A stretch of 36,807 nt of DNA. It comes from a virus. A program made the position numbers and the translations under genes. The notes under the pieces were generated by a model that was given only the letters and a program-made list of their open reading frames with translations, was not told the DNA's origin and did no database searches. Shown here in pieces: positions 29,244 to 35,943 of this stretch. Each line of letters opens with the position of its first letter. Within the stretch, counting starts at the first letter, position 1. The stretch is from IMG/VR virus record IMGVR_UViG_3300044692_000005, positions 1 through 36,807 of that record. One strand, written 5' to 3'.

Positions 29244-30247
29244 CTAGCTTTCTCCTGCGCAGCGCAATCCATGTGAAGTTCGCCAGCACATCCGCATTTC
29301 TCCGCTGGTGCGACGCGGGCGGCTAGGAACCGCTCCAGCAAATTCCTCATTTCTGGTCGGTACTGCTTGAAATCGAAATCGATGTCGTTGATGACATGAT
29401 TTCCATACCAATCAACGAGTGCTACATCAACTTCTTCCTCGCTCACCCCCTCGCGCGGTGCCGTGGCTGGGGTGGCCGCTTCCAAACGTCGCTTCAAGTT
29501 GTAATCCATGCGGACGCCAATGCCATCCCTCATCGTCGGAACGTAATCGTCATCCCGCGCAGGTGCAGCGGGTGCGGGCGACTCCGAAGGCGTAGACGGC
29601 GTGGCCGGTGGGGCGGCTCGCATGTGCGCTTGAACGGCGCGAACGATTCGCAGCACGTAGTCGTTGTCCGGTTCCAGTTTCGTCGCGATATAGTCGTCGT
29701 AGCAGTCCAGCAAGAATTGCCGAATCGTGCGATCCCCCATCGAACCCCAATAAGCTGTCCACGCTTTGCCGTAGCACCACACAACCAACTCGCCGCGACC
29801 TGGTTGAAAATCGCGCATGATGTACGTGATCGGGTCCAGTCCTTTCGATGCCGGAATCTGATGCAGCACCACCTCCCCCTCGCCGCTGACGGCGGGGCTG
29901 GCGAGCAGGGCGGCTAATTCCTTGCTGCGTTTCAGAATCGAGGACGGCAACCAAAGATTGCCGGGGCCATCATGTTCCAACAATGCAGCCAGCAATGACT
30001 CTTTCGAGTGAACCGAAATATCCGAAAGCTCATCACTCGTGCGTTTCTGTTCTAGCGCCGCCGCCAGTGCGCGTGTGTCCTCTTGCGGGTGGCTGGCGAG
30101 CAGGGCGGCGGCTTCCAGCATCGCGCGTTGTGATTCTTCGATGCAGTTTAGACCGTAGCTGGACAGCCCATCCTTGGACATGACGTCGAAAGAATGTGCG
30201 CGAAACTTAAGCCGTTCCGCCAGTGCGCGTGTGGATTCGGTGGTCAT
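29240..30247 (-). CDS. large accessory protein, unknown
   Basis: 335 residues. Helical N-terminal part (TRALAERLKFRAHSFDVMSK, with a second related ALAAALEQK stretch), a central compact domain (VVWCYGKAWTAYWGSMGDRT), a Pro/Ala-rich linker (about residues 215-232) and a C-terminal helical domain ending CGCAGELHMDCAAQEKAR. The N-terminal DTRALAAALE-type segment recurs in phage proteins of variable function. Coupled on both sides by ATGA. Function unknown. Confidence 0.65.
   Translation of the reverse strand: MTTESTRALAERLKFRAHSFDVMSKDGLSSYGLNCIEESQRAMLEAAALLASHPQEDTRALAAALEQKRTSDELSDISVHSKESLLAALLEHDGPGNLWLPSSILKRSKELAALLASPAVSGEGEVVLHQIPASKGLDPITYIMRDFQPGRGELVVWCYGKAWTAYWGSMGDRTIRQFLLDCYDDYIATKLEPDNDYVLRIVRAVQAHMRAAPPATPSTPSESPAPAAPARDDDYVPTMRDGIGVRMDYNLKRRLEAATPATAPREGVSEEEVDVALVDWYGNHVINDIDFDFKQYRPEMRNLLERFLAARVAPAEKCGCAGELHMDCAAQEKAR
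29249..29263 (-). repeat. linker repeat L2
   Basis: The same 15-mer as L1, encoding AAQEK at the C-terminus of the 335-residue protein and supplying AGGAG for the 45-residue gene starting at 29243. Confidence 0.7.
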
Positions 30248-30420
30248 GGCTGTATCTGTTTTAGCTTTTCGATGTATTTGTCGCGTGCCGTAGCGGTGCG
30301 AAAGAATTTCGGCTTACCGTTCTCGGCAAGCAAAAACCACCTACCTTCAAAATAAATGCTAATTCCCATGCGGGTTTTGCCAGTCTTGATGTTTGCCAAG
30401 TTATTTGCGCGAGCTTTCAT
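30244..30420 (-). CDS. 58-residue basic protein, unknown
   Basis: ATG at 30420 with AAAGGA upstream; ATGA overlaps on both sides. Contains strands GKTRMGISIYFEGRWFLLAENG and a basic helix (TARDKYIEKLKQIQP), possibly a small nucleic-acid-binding fold. No family recognised. Confidence 0.6.
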   Translation of the reverse strand: MKARANNLANIKTGKTRMGISIYFEGRWFLLAENGKPKFFRTATARDKYIEKLKQIQP

Positions 30421-30617
30421 CTAAAATCCTTTTCGCCATTAATCGCATTGTTGATTACATACCTGAGCCTGTTTTCCTCCTCGCCAAACCAAGTAAATTT
30501 TTTTTCTCGCAAAGTAACCAATGCATGCCTAGCCTGATTCTCCCAGCCAGGGGTACCTATAGATATTGCGTATTCGTTCAAAGCGTTTTGCAATTCCTGA
30601 GCGGATGGCTCGTTCAT
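30417..30617 (-). CDS. 66-residue protein, unknown
   Basis: ATGA-coupled on both sides. Helical, with aromatic residues (KKFTWFGEEENRLRYVINNA). Acidic at the N-terminus. Function unknown. Confidence 0.6.
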   Translation of the reverse strand: MNEPSAQELQNALNEYAISIGTPGWENQARHALVTLREKKFTWFGEEENRLRYVINNAINGEKDFR

Positions 30618-30685
30618 TTCGCCTCCTTCGCCTGCGCGGCGGTGCGGTCACGCGTTGGCAGGACGCGCCTAGATTCGGTGCTCAT
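30614..30685 (-). CDS. 23-residue coupled micro-ORF
   Basis: ATG at 30685 overlaps the stop of the upstream gene and its own TGA overlaps the ATG at 30617. It encodes STESRRVLPTRDRTAAQAKE and carries GCGAAGGAGGCGAA, a strong ribosome-binding site for the next gene. Probably a translational relay; peptide function doubtful. Confidence 0.45.
   Translation of the reverse strand: MSTESRRVLPTRDRTAAQAKEAK
30633..30651 (-). repeat. linker repeat L3
   Basis: Plus-strand TGCGCGGCGGTGCGGTCAC, 18 of 19 bases identical to 30904-30922. On the minus strand it encodes RTAAQ at the end of the 23-residue ORF. Confidence 0.7.
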
Positions 30686-30885
30686 GGCTTGCTCCGATCA
30701 ATCTTTTGTGATTCAAGTTCGAGTCGATCCGCTTCGCGCTCAGCCTGTGCGCGCCGCTTGTAATATTTGCTTACAACCGCCTCTCGATTCCAACCAAGAT
30801 TGGTTGATTCGATGCGATCAACTACGTACCAATAGCGGCCATCGTCTAGTTGCTCGCCTTGTACGTAGTAGCGAGATTCGCTCAT
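30682..30885 (-). CDS. 67-residue protein, unknown
   Basis: ATGA-coupled at both ends. Two strands (YYVQGEQLDDGRYWYVVDRI) then a charged helix (YKRRAQAEREADRLELESQK). Small phage accessory protein of unknown function. Confidence 0.6.
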   Translation of the reverse strand: MSESRYYVQGEQLDDGRYWYVVDRIESTNLGWNREAVVSKYYKRRAQAEREADRLELESQKIDRSKP

Positions 30886-31067
30886 TCCCTCTCTCCCGTT
30901 TGCTGCGCGGCGGTGCGCTCACAAAATAATCTTCGTATGTTATCTTCCGCGTCCTTTCGCCTATCCGTGGCTTGGCGATAGTAAGCACCGTTACCTCTCT
31001 CCCTAATTTCGTTGTGCGCGCAATCAACAAGTTCAGCAATCAATTGTTCTAATCGCGCATTAGCCAT
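30882..31067 (-). CDS. 61-residue helical protein, unknown
   Basis: ATG at 31067 (GTG 31073 is an alternative), with GGAGG about 9 nt upstream. Helical (RLEQLIAELVDCAHNEIRER and RRKDAEDNIRRLF), ending CERTAAQQTGERE, which carries linker repeat L4 and the ribosome-binding site for the next gene. Unknown function. Confidence 0.6.
   Translation of the reverse strand: MANARLEQLIAELVDCAHNEIRERGNGAYYRQATDRRKDAEDNIRRLFCERTAAQQTGERE
30904..30922 (-). repeat. linker repeat L4
   Basis: Plus-strand TGCGCGGCGGTGCGCTCAC, near-identical to L3; encodes RTAAQ at the C-terminus of the 61-residue protein. Confidence 0.7.
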
Positions 31068-31266
31068 TGCCACCCTCCTTCCGTTCCTGCGTCATCGCAT
31101 CGGATGGGGCGGGGCGTATTGTGCGAAAGTCGATCTTCGTTATTTCGCCATCCGGATAGATGCCATGAGAAAATACCCATTTAGCATCGTCACGGTCTTC
31201 GGCGTCACATTCGACATCCATAATAAGTCCACACTTACAACGCGCCTTCGCAACGTACTTGGCCAT
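31060..31266 (-). CDS. 68-residue Cys-rich protein, unknown
   Basis: ATG at 31266 overlaps the upstream TGA by one base. CKCGLIMDVECDAEDRDDA gives three Cys and an acidic stretch, a possible small zinc or metal site, followed by IYPDGEITKIDFRTI. Unknown function. Confidence 0.6.
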   Translation of the reverse strand: MAKYVAKARCKCGLIMDVECDAEDRDDAKWVFSHGIYPDGEITKIDFRTIRPAPSDAMTQERKEGGNG

Positions 31267-31955
31267 CACACACCACCCTCTGCCGCGCTAGCGTTCTGTT
31301 CCGATGTGGCGGTGAGAATGGCGTCAAGCTCACGCGCAAACTGCATTGCCATCGCGCACGCATCGTTATCGCACGCGGCGCCATAGTTGATGGCTGCGTT
31401 CATCTTCCGCTCGCGAAGTTCAGCAATGCCTTCCCGCGCCTGCGTCAGCGCCTTGTCCTTCTGCACAATCTCCAGCGCAGCGATGCGGTTGAGGTCGTTG
31501 GCTTCCTTCAACGCGGCTTGCAATGCCTCGACTTTGTCTTTTTCCTTCTCCAACAACGTTTGCGCTTTCAGAGATTTCACTTCCTTAAGTTCAATCTCAC
31601 GCGCATAGAAGCGGACAAGGTCGTTAGCGTCGGTTAGTTGCGACTCCAACTGCTCGGCATTGCGCGACATCGTTTCGATGATCTCGCCTGCGTTGGCGAT
31701 GGCTTGGTCCTTCTCGGCTAATTCGGCTCGAGCCTCCTTCACGGCATCAAACACGCTTTGCGATCCGCCGCCGTCGTAGCAGCGCGCCTGCAATGCGGCG
31801 TGTGCCTCACGTTCAGCAGCCAGTTCGGCGCGGAGTTTTCGTATTTCGGCAGCGGCGCTTTCTGGCTGATTGGCTAACTGCCATTCCGCACGCCGCTCGG
31901 CGTTGAATTGCGCAGCACGCGCTTGCACGTCGTATAGATCGATCTCATCAGCCAT
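31266..31955 (-). CDS. coiled-coil protein
   Basis: 229 residues, almost entirely coiled coil (IRKLRAELAAEREAHAALQA, EKEKDKVEALQAALKEAND, IAELRERKMNAAIN). A short C-terminal part contains NYGAACDNDACAMAMQFARE with two Cys. Overlaps the neighbouring gene by 8 nt. Phages often carry such proteins in accessory regions; role unknown. Confidence 0.65.
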   Translation of the reverse strand: MADEIDLYDVQARAAQFNAERRAEWQLANQPESAAAEIRKLRAELAAEREAHAALQARCYDGGGSQSVFDAVKEARAELAEKDQAIANAGEIIETMSRNAEQLESQLTDANDLVRFYAREIELKEVKSLKAQTLLEKEKDKVEALQAALKEANDLNRIAALEIVQKDKALTQAREGIAELRERKMNAAINYGAACDNDACAMAMQFARELDAILTATSEQNASAAEGGV

Positions 31956-32097
31956 GTTGTGCGCTCCGCTTGATGAGCCAGTCGATCAAATCGCCCAACA
32001 CGTGATGCGTGTTAACCGGTGATGGTTCACGATCAAGCATGCGCTTGAAATGCATCAGCATCTCGATTTCATAATTTGTTTTCGATTGGTCAGCCAT
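31948..32097 (-). CDS. 49-residue helical protein
   Basis: ATG at 32097 with an AAAGGAG site. Sequence ADQSKTNYEIEMLMHFKRML is followed by HHVLGDLIDWLIKRSAQHG. The frame is open upstream, but those codons overlap the cassette gene. Unknown function. Confidence 0.55.
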   Translation of the reverse strand: MADQSKTNYEIEMLMHFKRMLDREPSPVNTHHVLGDLIDWLIKRSAQHG

Positions 32098-32494
32098 GAT
32101 CGGCTCCTTTGGCGCTAGTGGATGAAGCGCGAACATCATCCAGCGTGGAGCGTGGTGTTCCTAAGAAGCCATCCAATGAGGCGAGGGTTTTGAGCATGAA
32201 ACTGTTAGCCGTGTCGAAATTGATTGGCAGATACGCAATCACGTCTCGATCAAACGTCAGTGAATCAAACTCGCCTTGGTATTGCTCGATCTCTTCGCTC
32301 CATCCAAAGCGATGCACCATGCCATTATCGTCAGCGTCTTCGCAGTCTTCGTTGAAGAAGTCGTAGTGCCCGTAGCTACATAAGGCGACTGGTAGCATCC
32401 CGCGCCCATTCGTGTAGATGGCCATGTAAAGCCCGGGCTCAGGATTTCCATCGCGCGCAACAATTTTCCAAGAGTCGGTATTTAGTAACGCCAC
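32090..32494 (-). CDS. cassette C/D gene, unknown
   Basis: 134 residues from the GTG at 32494, which has CAGGAG six bases upstream, inside repeat D. An in-frame ATG at 32524 (MKREHHQENN-) is an alternative that would make repeat D coding. Features: KIVARDGNPEPGLYMAIYTN, GHYDFFNEDCEDADDNG (acidic) and a C-terminus GFLGTPRSTLDDVRASS encoded by repeat C. Enclosed by inverted repeats D and C. Function unknown. Confidence 0.6.
   Translation of the reverse strand: MALLNTDSWKIVARDGNPEPGLYMAIYTNGRGMLPVALCSYGHYDFFNEDCEDADDNGMVHRFGWSEEIEQYQGEFDSLTFDRDVIAYLPINFDTANSFMLKTLASLDGFLGTPRSTLDDVRASSTSAKGADHG
32122..32165 (+). repeat. boundary repeat C (plus orientation)
   Basis: ATGAAGCGCGAAC, middle ATCATCC..., then GTGGTGTTCCTAAG. 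In the 3' end of the C/D gene. Shares GATGAAGCGCGAACATCATC exactly with its partner D. Confidence 0.75.
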
Positions 32495-32524
32495 GTTATT
32501 CTCCTGATGATGTTCGCGCTTCAT
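32482..32524 (-). repeat. boundary repeat D (minus orientation)
   Basis: Minus strand ATGAAGCGCGAAC, ATCATCAGGAGAATAAC, GTGGCGTTACTAA. Contains the ribosome-binding site and GTG start of the C/D gene. Confidence 0.8.
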
Positions 32525-32526
32525 CT

Positions 32527-32577
32527 TCACACCGCCGTTGCTGTCAGGATGGATGGGGATGGATGCGTTGGGGTCAC
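32527..32577 (-). CDS. 16-residue coupled micro-ORF
   Basis: GTG at 32577 overlaps the upstream TGA (GTGA), and its own TGA ends 3 nt before the ATG in repeat D. Encodes TPTHPSPSILTATAV. Probably only relays ribosomes; could also be chance. Confidence 0.25.
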   Translation of the reverse strand: MTPTHPSPSILTATAV

Positions 32578-32768
32578 GGGTTAGCTTTGCGCTTGCGAAT
32601 CTTCGCCAATGCCTGCCGACGTCGTTCGTGACTTCGTTTGCAGCCGCAGTACCCATTCCCATAAGGCAGATGGACAGCCACGTCTGCTATATGTGGAAGC
32701 TTTGAGATGCCGGCAACACCTGCAATTCTTGCGATGACGGCTGTAGTCAAGCTAGTCTTAGTGCTCAC
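32574..32768 (-). CDS. 64-residue basic Cys protein
   Basis: GTG start at 32768 overlapping the stop of a micro-ORF. N-terminal Ala/Ile-rich helix (TTAVIARIAGVAGISKL) and a very basic C-terminus (YCGCKRSHERRRQALAKIRK). Possibly nucleic-acid binding. No family recognised. Confidence 0.55.
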   Translation of the reverse strand: MSTKTSLTTAVIARIAGVAGISKLPHIADVAVHLPYGNGYCGCKRSHERRRQALAKIRKRKANP

Positions 32769-32818
32769 AACACCCCCTCACACGTCGCCGCGCTGACGAT
32801 TCCGGTTGTCGGGTTCAT
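32765..32818 (-). CDS. 17-residue coupled micro-ORF
   Basis: ATG at 32818 overlaps the DUF551 stop (ATGA), and its TGA overlaps the GTG at 32768 (GTGA). It encodes NPTTGIVSAATCEGVL and includes GTGAGGGGG, which could help the next start. It exactly bridges the gap between two genes. Confidence 0.35.
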   Translation of the reverse strand: MNPTTGIVSAATCEGVL

Positions 32819-33009
32819 TTCGGTGGCTCCGGTAGTGGTTGCCAATGACTCGGCTGTCGATTGCCGCGAACGGTGTATCCCAAGTCGTCTGTAAAGTTTT
32901 CCATGTCCTGGTCCCATGACATCACGTCCATATGGCCTTCCCAGTACGCAAGGATTTCCGTTCCATCCTTAGGGGCCGTCTCGATAGGCTGCCAATCATC
33001 CTGTTTCAC
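32815..33009 (-). CDS. DUF551 protein (minimal)
   Basis: 64 residues from the GTG at 33009 with a GGAGG site. Full DUF551 domain: DDWQPIETAPKDGTEILAYW at the start and PSHWQPLPEPPK at the end. Widespread small phage/prophage protein of unknown function. Compare the longer protein at 27525-27887. Confidence 0.8.
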   Translation of the reverse strand: MKQDDWQPIETAPKDGTEILAYWEGHMDVMSWDQDMENFTDDLGYTVRGNRQPSHWQPLPEPPK

Positions 33010-33024
33010 TTCGTTTCCTCCGTC

Positions 33025-33084
33025 TCAATGGGAAAAGCGCGAACATCCGAGATTTTGGGAACGTGGCGTTGCTAAGTCGCTCAT
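33025..33084 (-). CDS. 19-residue ORF reading through repeat G
   Basis: ATG at 33084 overlaps the TGA of the cassette gene (ATGA). Translates repeat G as SDLATPRSQNLGCSRFSH. The LATPR start matches peptides encoded by repeats A and J. Possibly a relay to the DUF551 gene. Confidence 0.35.
   Translation of the reverse strand: MSDLATPRSQNLGCSRFSH
33032..33076 (+). repeat. boundary repeat G (plus orientation)
   Basis: AAAGCGCGAAC, ATCCGAGATTTTGGGAAC, GTGGCGTTGCTAAG, directly after the G/F gene. The middle is identical to repeat I on the other strand nearly 2.9 kb away. Confidence 0.85.
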
Positions 33085-33461
33085 TTGCTTGCCTGAGAGG
33101 ACGCCTTCTTGCGACGCGCGTAGCGCGTTCCATCCCAGTCAACGACACCCGTTTCGATCAGCTTGCGAATAACGCGAGCTGCATGCGCGGTGGAGTATTT
33201 GCGCTCATCGAAATCAGGCGGCTCAAAAAGCCGGTTCGCAGTCGTCCAATGAAGGTCAAGAATGCGCCATGCGGGATCGGAACACTGCTCTTCGGCGAAT
33301 TTTTCCTCTTTCGTGCCGAAGAACTGGATTGCGGCGCCCGCAATGCAACATGTTGTGCCGCAAGTTCCAACGTTCTTCATATCAAAGCCAATAACGCCCT
33401 TTTTGTGCGGGGCACCAGCCTCAAGCCAGCGAGCAATCGCAGCCAAACGTCTCTTGTTCAT
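33081..33461 (-). CDS. cassette G/F gene, conserved-looking unknown
   Basis: 126 residues from the ATG at 33461 (GTG 33464 is an alternative). Helical start RRLAAIARWLEAGAPHKKG, a Cys-rich core VGTCGTTCCIAGAAIQFFG, then an aromatic, basic C-terminal half. The dense Cys/Gly core suggests a metal- or cofactor-binding site, but I do not recognise an enzyme family. Lies between inverted repeats F (5') and G (3'). Confidence 0.65.
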   Translation of the reverse strand: MNKRRLAAIARWLEAGAPHKKGVIGFDMKNVGTCGTTCCIAGAAIQFFGTKEEKFAEEQCSDPAWRILDLHWTTANRLFEPPDFDERKYSTAHAARVIRKLIETGVVDWDGTRYARRKKASSQASK

Positions 33462-33480
33462 CACGCTACCTCTGAGTTAT

Positions 33481-33524
33481 TTAGTAACGCCACGCTTCGT
33501 CAATCTCTGCTGTTCGCGCTTCTC
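33481..33524 (-). repeat. boundary repeat F (minus orientation)
   Basis: Minus strand AGAAGCGCGAAC, AGCAGAGATTGACGAAGC, GTGGCGTTACTAA, then the short leader of the G/F gene. Confidence 0.8.
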
Positions 33525-33608
33525 ACAATCTGGCCGGAGCTACGGATCACCCAGGGGCTCACCGTTGTTCTCCTCCGCAGCCCTCCGGCAGCTGCGGCGT
33601 ATCGCGAG

Positions 33609-33758
33609 TTACTTAGACATGTGCCAGCTCGCGATCCAGCACATGAATTTGGGTGGCGATGGCCGGTGCTGATCTCCGGCATGATGGATGCGTTGCCATC
33701 TAACGTTGCGGTGTCCCATGTCGCGCTTTATGCGGTTTCCCGCAATGGTGGTGGTCAT
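33609..33758 (-). CDS. possible 49-residue basic protein
   Basis: In the 280-bp stretch between repeat F and the SSB-like gene. ATG at 33758, coupled (ATGA) to an 11-residue ORF at 33755-33790 which itself starts 14 bases after the upstream stop. Encodes TTTIAGNRIKRDMGHRNVRW, then a His/Pro-rich part. Weak support; three competing frames are open here. Confidence 0.3.
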   Translation of the reverse strand: MTTTIAGNRIKRDMGHRNVRWQRIHHAGDQHRPSPPKFMCWIASWHMSK

Positions 33759-33803
33759 CTCCACGTTTTCGCATCAGCCTGCGCATTCATCGCCCTTGAT
33801 CGA

Positions 33804-34061
33804 TCAAAAAGGAATCGAGCTGTCTTCGTCGAAAGCTTGCTCGACCGCGTCTTTCGATTTGGCCGCTACCGCCTTGTTTGACGCAGAATCCTTTGGCTTC
33901 AGACGCAAGCCGTAGCCTTTTGAGTTCTGCCAGCCGCTCAGCCAGTATTCGCGCCCCTCGACATTGATGTGGCCCGTAATGTCTGGATGGTTTTCGGTTT
34001 CCTTGCGCGTGTTCTTGCCGATAAAACCGCTATTGGTGTTGTCGAACTGCTGCTTGCTCAC
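33804..34061 (-). CDS. SSB-like phage recombination accessory protein
   Basis: 85 residues from the GTG at 34061 (GTGA overlap with the exonuclease). The pattern QFDNTNSGFIGKNTRKETEN, then HPDITGHINVEGREYWLSGW and LRLKPK, is that of a small conserved phage protein usually located beside single-strand annealing proteins; its strand-rich fold may be OB-like. It ends in an acidic tail, DEDSSIPF, similar to SSB C-termini that recruit partners. The SSB role is inference. Confidence 0.65.
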   Translation of the reverse strand: MSKQQFDNTNSGFIGKNTRKETENHPDITGHINVEGREYWLSGWQNSKGYGLRLKPKDSASNKAVAAKSKDAVEQAFDEDSSIPF

Positions 34062-34648
34062 GCCGCTATCCTCTGTTGATTAACTTCGTTCCAAACCGCC
34101 TCGCATTCGTTTGCAAGGCGCTCGATGTATTTGTCGTCCCGGTACACGCGGATGATTTCCACGCTGATCTCGGGGAAGTAACTGATGTAGTCGCACCATT
34201 CGCGCTCGCAGACCCACATGCCGCCTTGAACCTGGGGCAGGTAGTCATCCGGCACCGACTTGCTCTCGACCGTGCGCAGATGGCGCGCCTCCAGGAAGGG
34301 CGACTTGATCTCAATCATTCCCTTGCCGACCAGCCCGTCCGGCGAATAGGCGATATAGGGGATCGTCAGATGCCGCATCAGCGCCGGAACCGCGCACTCG
34401 CAGTCATTAAGGAACTCGTAGTAACCGCGAGCGCGTGGCTCCATTGCCTTCCCGTGTGCCATGTACTCGTTTTCCTCCACCTCCTCGGGAACGCCGAACA
34501 GCAATTCCTTACGCAGCGTTTCCACCAGAGCGCGACGTGACGCATTCGGCTTGCCGGTACGCCTGTTCAAATCCATGACCGCACGAAACCGCGAGCCAGT
34601 GATCTTTCCGCAGCGCGCGGCCCGCCATTCGGCATCGCCTTGGATCAC
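34058..34648 (-). CDS. YqaJ/lambda-type 5'-3' exonuclease
   Basis: 196 residues from the GTG at 34648, which overlaps the ERF stop (GTGA). Signature QGDAEWRAARCGKITGSR, then Glu70 in HGKAMEPRA, Asp104 in YSPDG, Glu113-x-Lys115 in MIEIKSP and Gln139/Gln141 in YLPQVQGGM. This is the YqaJ viral recombinase nuclease, which resects double-strand ends to give 3' tails for the annealing protein next door. Confidence 0.9.
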   Translation of the reverse strand: MIQGDAEWRAARCGKITGSRFRAVMDLNRRTGKPNASRRALVETLRKELLFGVPEEVEENEYMAHGKAMEPRARGYYEFLNDCECAVPALMRHLTIPYIAYSPDGLVGKGMIEIKSPFLEARHLRTVESKSVPDDYLPQVQGGMWVCEREWCDYISYFPEISVEIIRVYRDDKYIERLANECEAVWNEVNQQRIAA

Positions 34649-35208
34649 GCTGCGACCTTCTGCTTTTTCTGGAAAAGAACGATTGCTTCTTGCACGCGGG
34701 CAGCCGGGAACTTCGCCAATGATTCCGCATTGAAGGCTTTCAGGAACTTGGAAACATCGGAGCCAGTGGCCTCGATCCATTCCTGTAGCGTCACTTGCTC
34801 GGCCTCAGTCGCGTAGCTGGCTTTGACCGCCGCGTTACCGTCGTCGTCCTCCGGCGCGATGCCGACCATGCCCATCAGCGCATAGCGGCGCGCGTAAGTC
34901 AGTGCGGAACCTTCGCCCTGCGGATCGGCCTTGACCGGATGCACCGGGTAGTCGCCGGAGACGTACTGTCCTGACTTGTGGACAATGATCGTCTCCAGAA
35001 TCGTTTGCGCGTCCTCCACGCGCGTGGGCTGCATGAGCAGCAATTCGTTCGCCGCGAGCGCTTCGGAGATGGCGTCGATGACCGCATCCAGGCTCACGTA
35101 CTTGGATTTGAAATGGGGGTTGGTGCTGTCCTTCACCGCAGGGCGGAATTGCGCCTTCGCCTTGAGCAGCGCAGGGAAAATCAGGTCGGTCTTGTCGCTG
35201 GTTTTCAT
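34645..35208 (-). CDS. erf: ERF-family single-strand annealing protein
   Basis: 187 residues. Family hallmarks: AQFRPAVKDSTNPHFKSKYV, SLDAVIDAI, LLLMQPT, and GEGSALTYARRYALMGMVGI with EDDDGNA. Anneals complementary single strands after resection; with the exonuclease and SSB-like protein it forms a complete phage recombination module. The C-terminal ~50 residues are a separate helical domain. Confidence 0.9.
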   Translation of the reverse strand: MKTSDKTDLIFPALLKAKAQFRPAVKDSTNPHFKSKYVSLDAVIDAISEALAANELLLMQPTRVEDAQTILETIIVHKSGQYVSGDYPVHPVKADPQGEGSALTYARRYALMGMVGIAPEDDDGNAAVKASYATEAEQVTLQEWIEATGSDVSKFLKAFNAESLAKFPAARVQEAIVLFQKKQKVAA

Positions 35209-35210
35209 GG

Positions 35211-35495
35211 CTAGCCCTCGTCCTTCATGTCTTGCAGTTCATCTGCATCCGGTTCGTACTGCTCGCTGGCGTACAGCGCTGCTTCGTTGATCGGTTCCAT
35301 ATCTGTTGTCCTTAAGGCGTACAAATTCGTTTCGTTTGTTGTCTTGGAAGGCATCAAAAAGGTGGCGACGTACTCAACAACATCCGTGGGGATGCCGTAT
35401 GCTGTCTTTCCGTCGCCTAAAGCTGCCTGCCCTGGTGATTTGGGAGAAGCGCGAAACGCCTCAGGATTGATGACGTGCGGTACTAAGTGGCTCAT
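35211..35495 (-). CDS. small acidic protein starting in repeat H
   Basis: 94 residues; ATG at 35495 overlaps the stop of the cassette H/I gene. The first 20 residues (SHLVPHVINPEAFRASP) are encoded by repeat H, so the repeat supplies the N-terminus. The rest contains YGIPTDVVEYVATFLMPSKT and an acidic C-terminus (YEPDADELQDMKDEG). Unknown function. Confidence 0.6.
   Translation of the reverse strand: MSHLVPHVINPEAFRASPKSPGQAALGDGKTAYGIPTDVVEYVATFLMPSKTTNETNLYALRTTDMEPINEAALYASEQYEPDADELQDMKDEG
35444..35487 (+). repeat. boundary repeat H (plus orientation)
   Basis: GAGAAGCGCGAAA, CGCCTCAGGATTGATGAC, GTGCGGTACTAAG. Follows the H/I gene and encodes the start of the next gene. GAAGCGCGAAACGCCTC is shared exactly with repeat J. 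Confidence 0.75.
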
Positions 35496-35881
35496 CTGTG
35501 CACCAGGCTAGCCGCGTATTCGAGCAACCAGACCTTTGGTGCCGCTATGATCTGGATAAAGTCATATAGCGACGCGAAGAATCCAACTATCGCAATGCCA
35601 CTCGTAATAAGCACCGCAGCGCTAGCCAAGATCGAGGGGAATCCGTCGTCGTCCCAATCGTAGAGGCGCTTCATGCACGGAAGCACCTTCCAAAACAACA
35701 AGATCGCCCACAACACGCACAACGTTAGCGATATTGCGTAATCGCATGTCTTCCAAAGAAGCAGCTGCTTTACGACATCTGGAATCTGATCTTTGAGAAA
35801 CTCCGTTCCTTGTTGCGCCGAAGAAATAGCGTTCTGCAAAATTTGATTTACCGTTTCTTCAAGCTTCGTCGGATCACTCAC
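35492..35881 (-). CDS. cassette H/I gene, membrane protein
   Basis: 129 residues from the GTG at 35881 with GGAAGGAG upstream. Amphipathic N-terminal helix (KLEETVNQILQNAISSAQQG), then two strongly hydrophobic segments (about 50-67, TLCVLWAILLFWKVL; about 83-105, SILASAAVLITSGIAIVGFF). A membrane protein with no recognised family; phage accessory membrane proteins often act against superinfection, which is only a suggestion here. Enclosed by inverted repeats I and H. Confidence 0.65.
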   Translation of the reverse strand: MSDPTKLEETVNQILQNAISSAQQGTEFLKDQIPDVVKQLLLWKTCDYAISLTLCVLWAILLFWKVLPCMKRLYDWDDDGFPSILASAAVLITSGIAIVGFFASLYDFIQIIAAPKVWLLEYAASLVHR

Positions 35882-35897
35882 GCTGCATCTCCTTCCG

Positions 35898-35942
35898 TTA
35901 GTAACGCCACGTTCCCAAAATCTCGGATGTTCGCGCTTCTCA
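35898..35942 (-). repeat. boundary repeat I (minus orientation)
   Basis: Minus strand GTGAGAAGCGCGAAC, ATCCGAGATTTTGGGAAC, GTGGCGTTACTAA, followed by CGGAAGGAGATG as in repeat B. Lies exactly between the upstream stop and the H/I gene. Confidence 0.85.
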
Positions 35943-35943
35943 C

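Noticed and set aside
33063-33881. 272-codon plus-strand ORF across repeats G and F
   Set aside because: Antisense to the cassette gene and SSB-like gene; all neighbours are on the minus strand and the protein lacks recognisable features.
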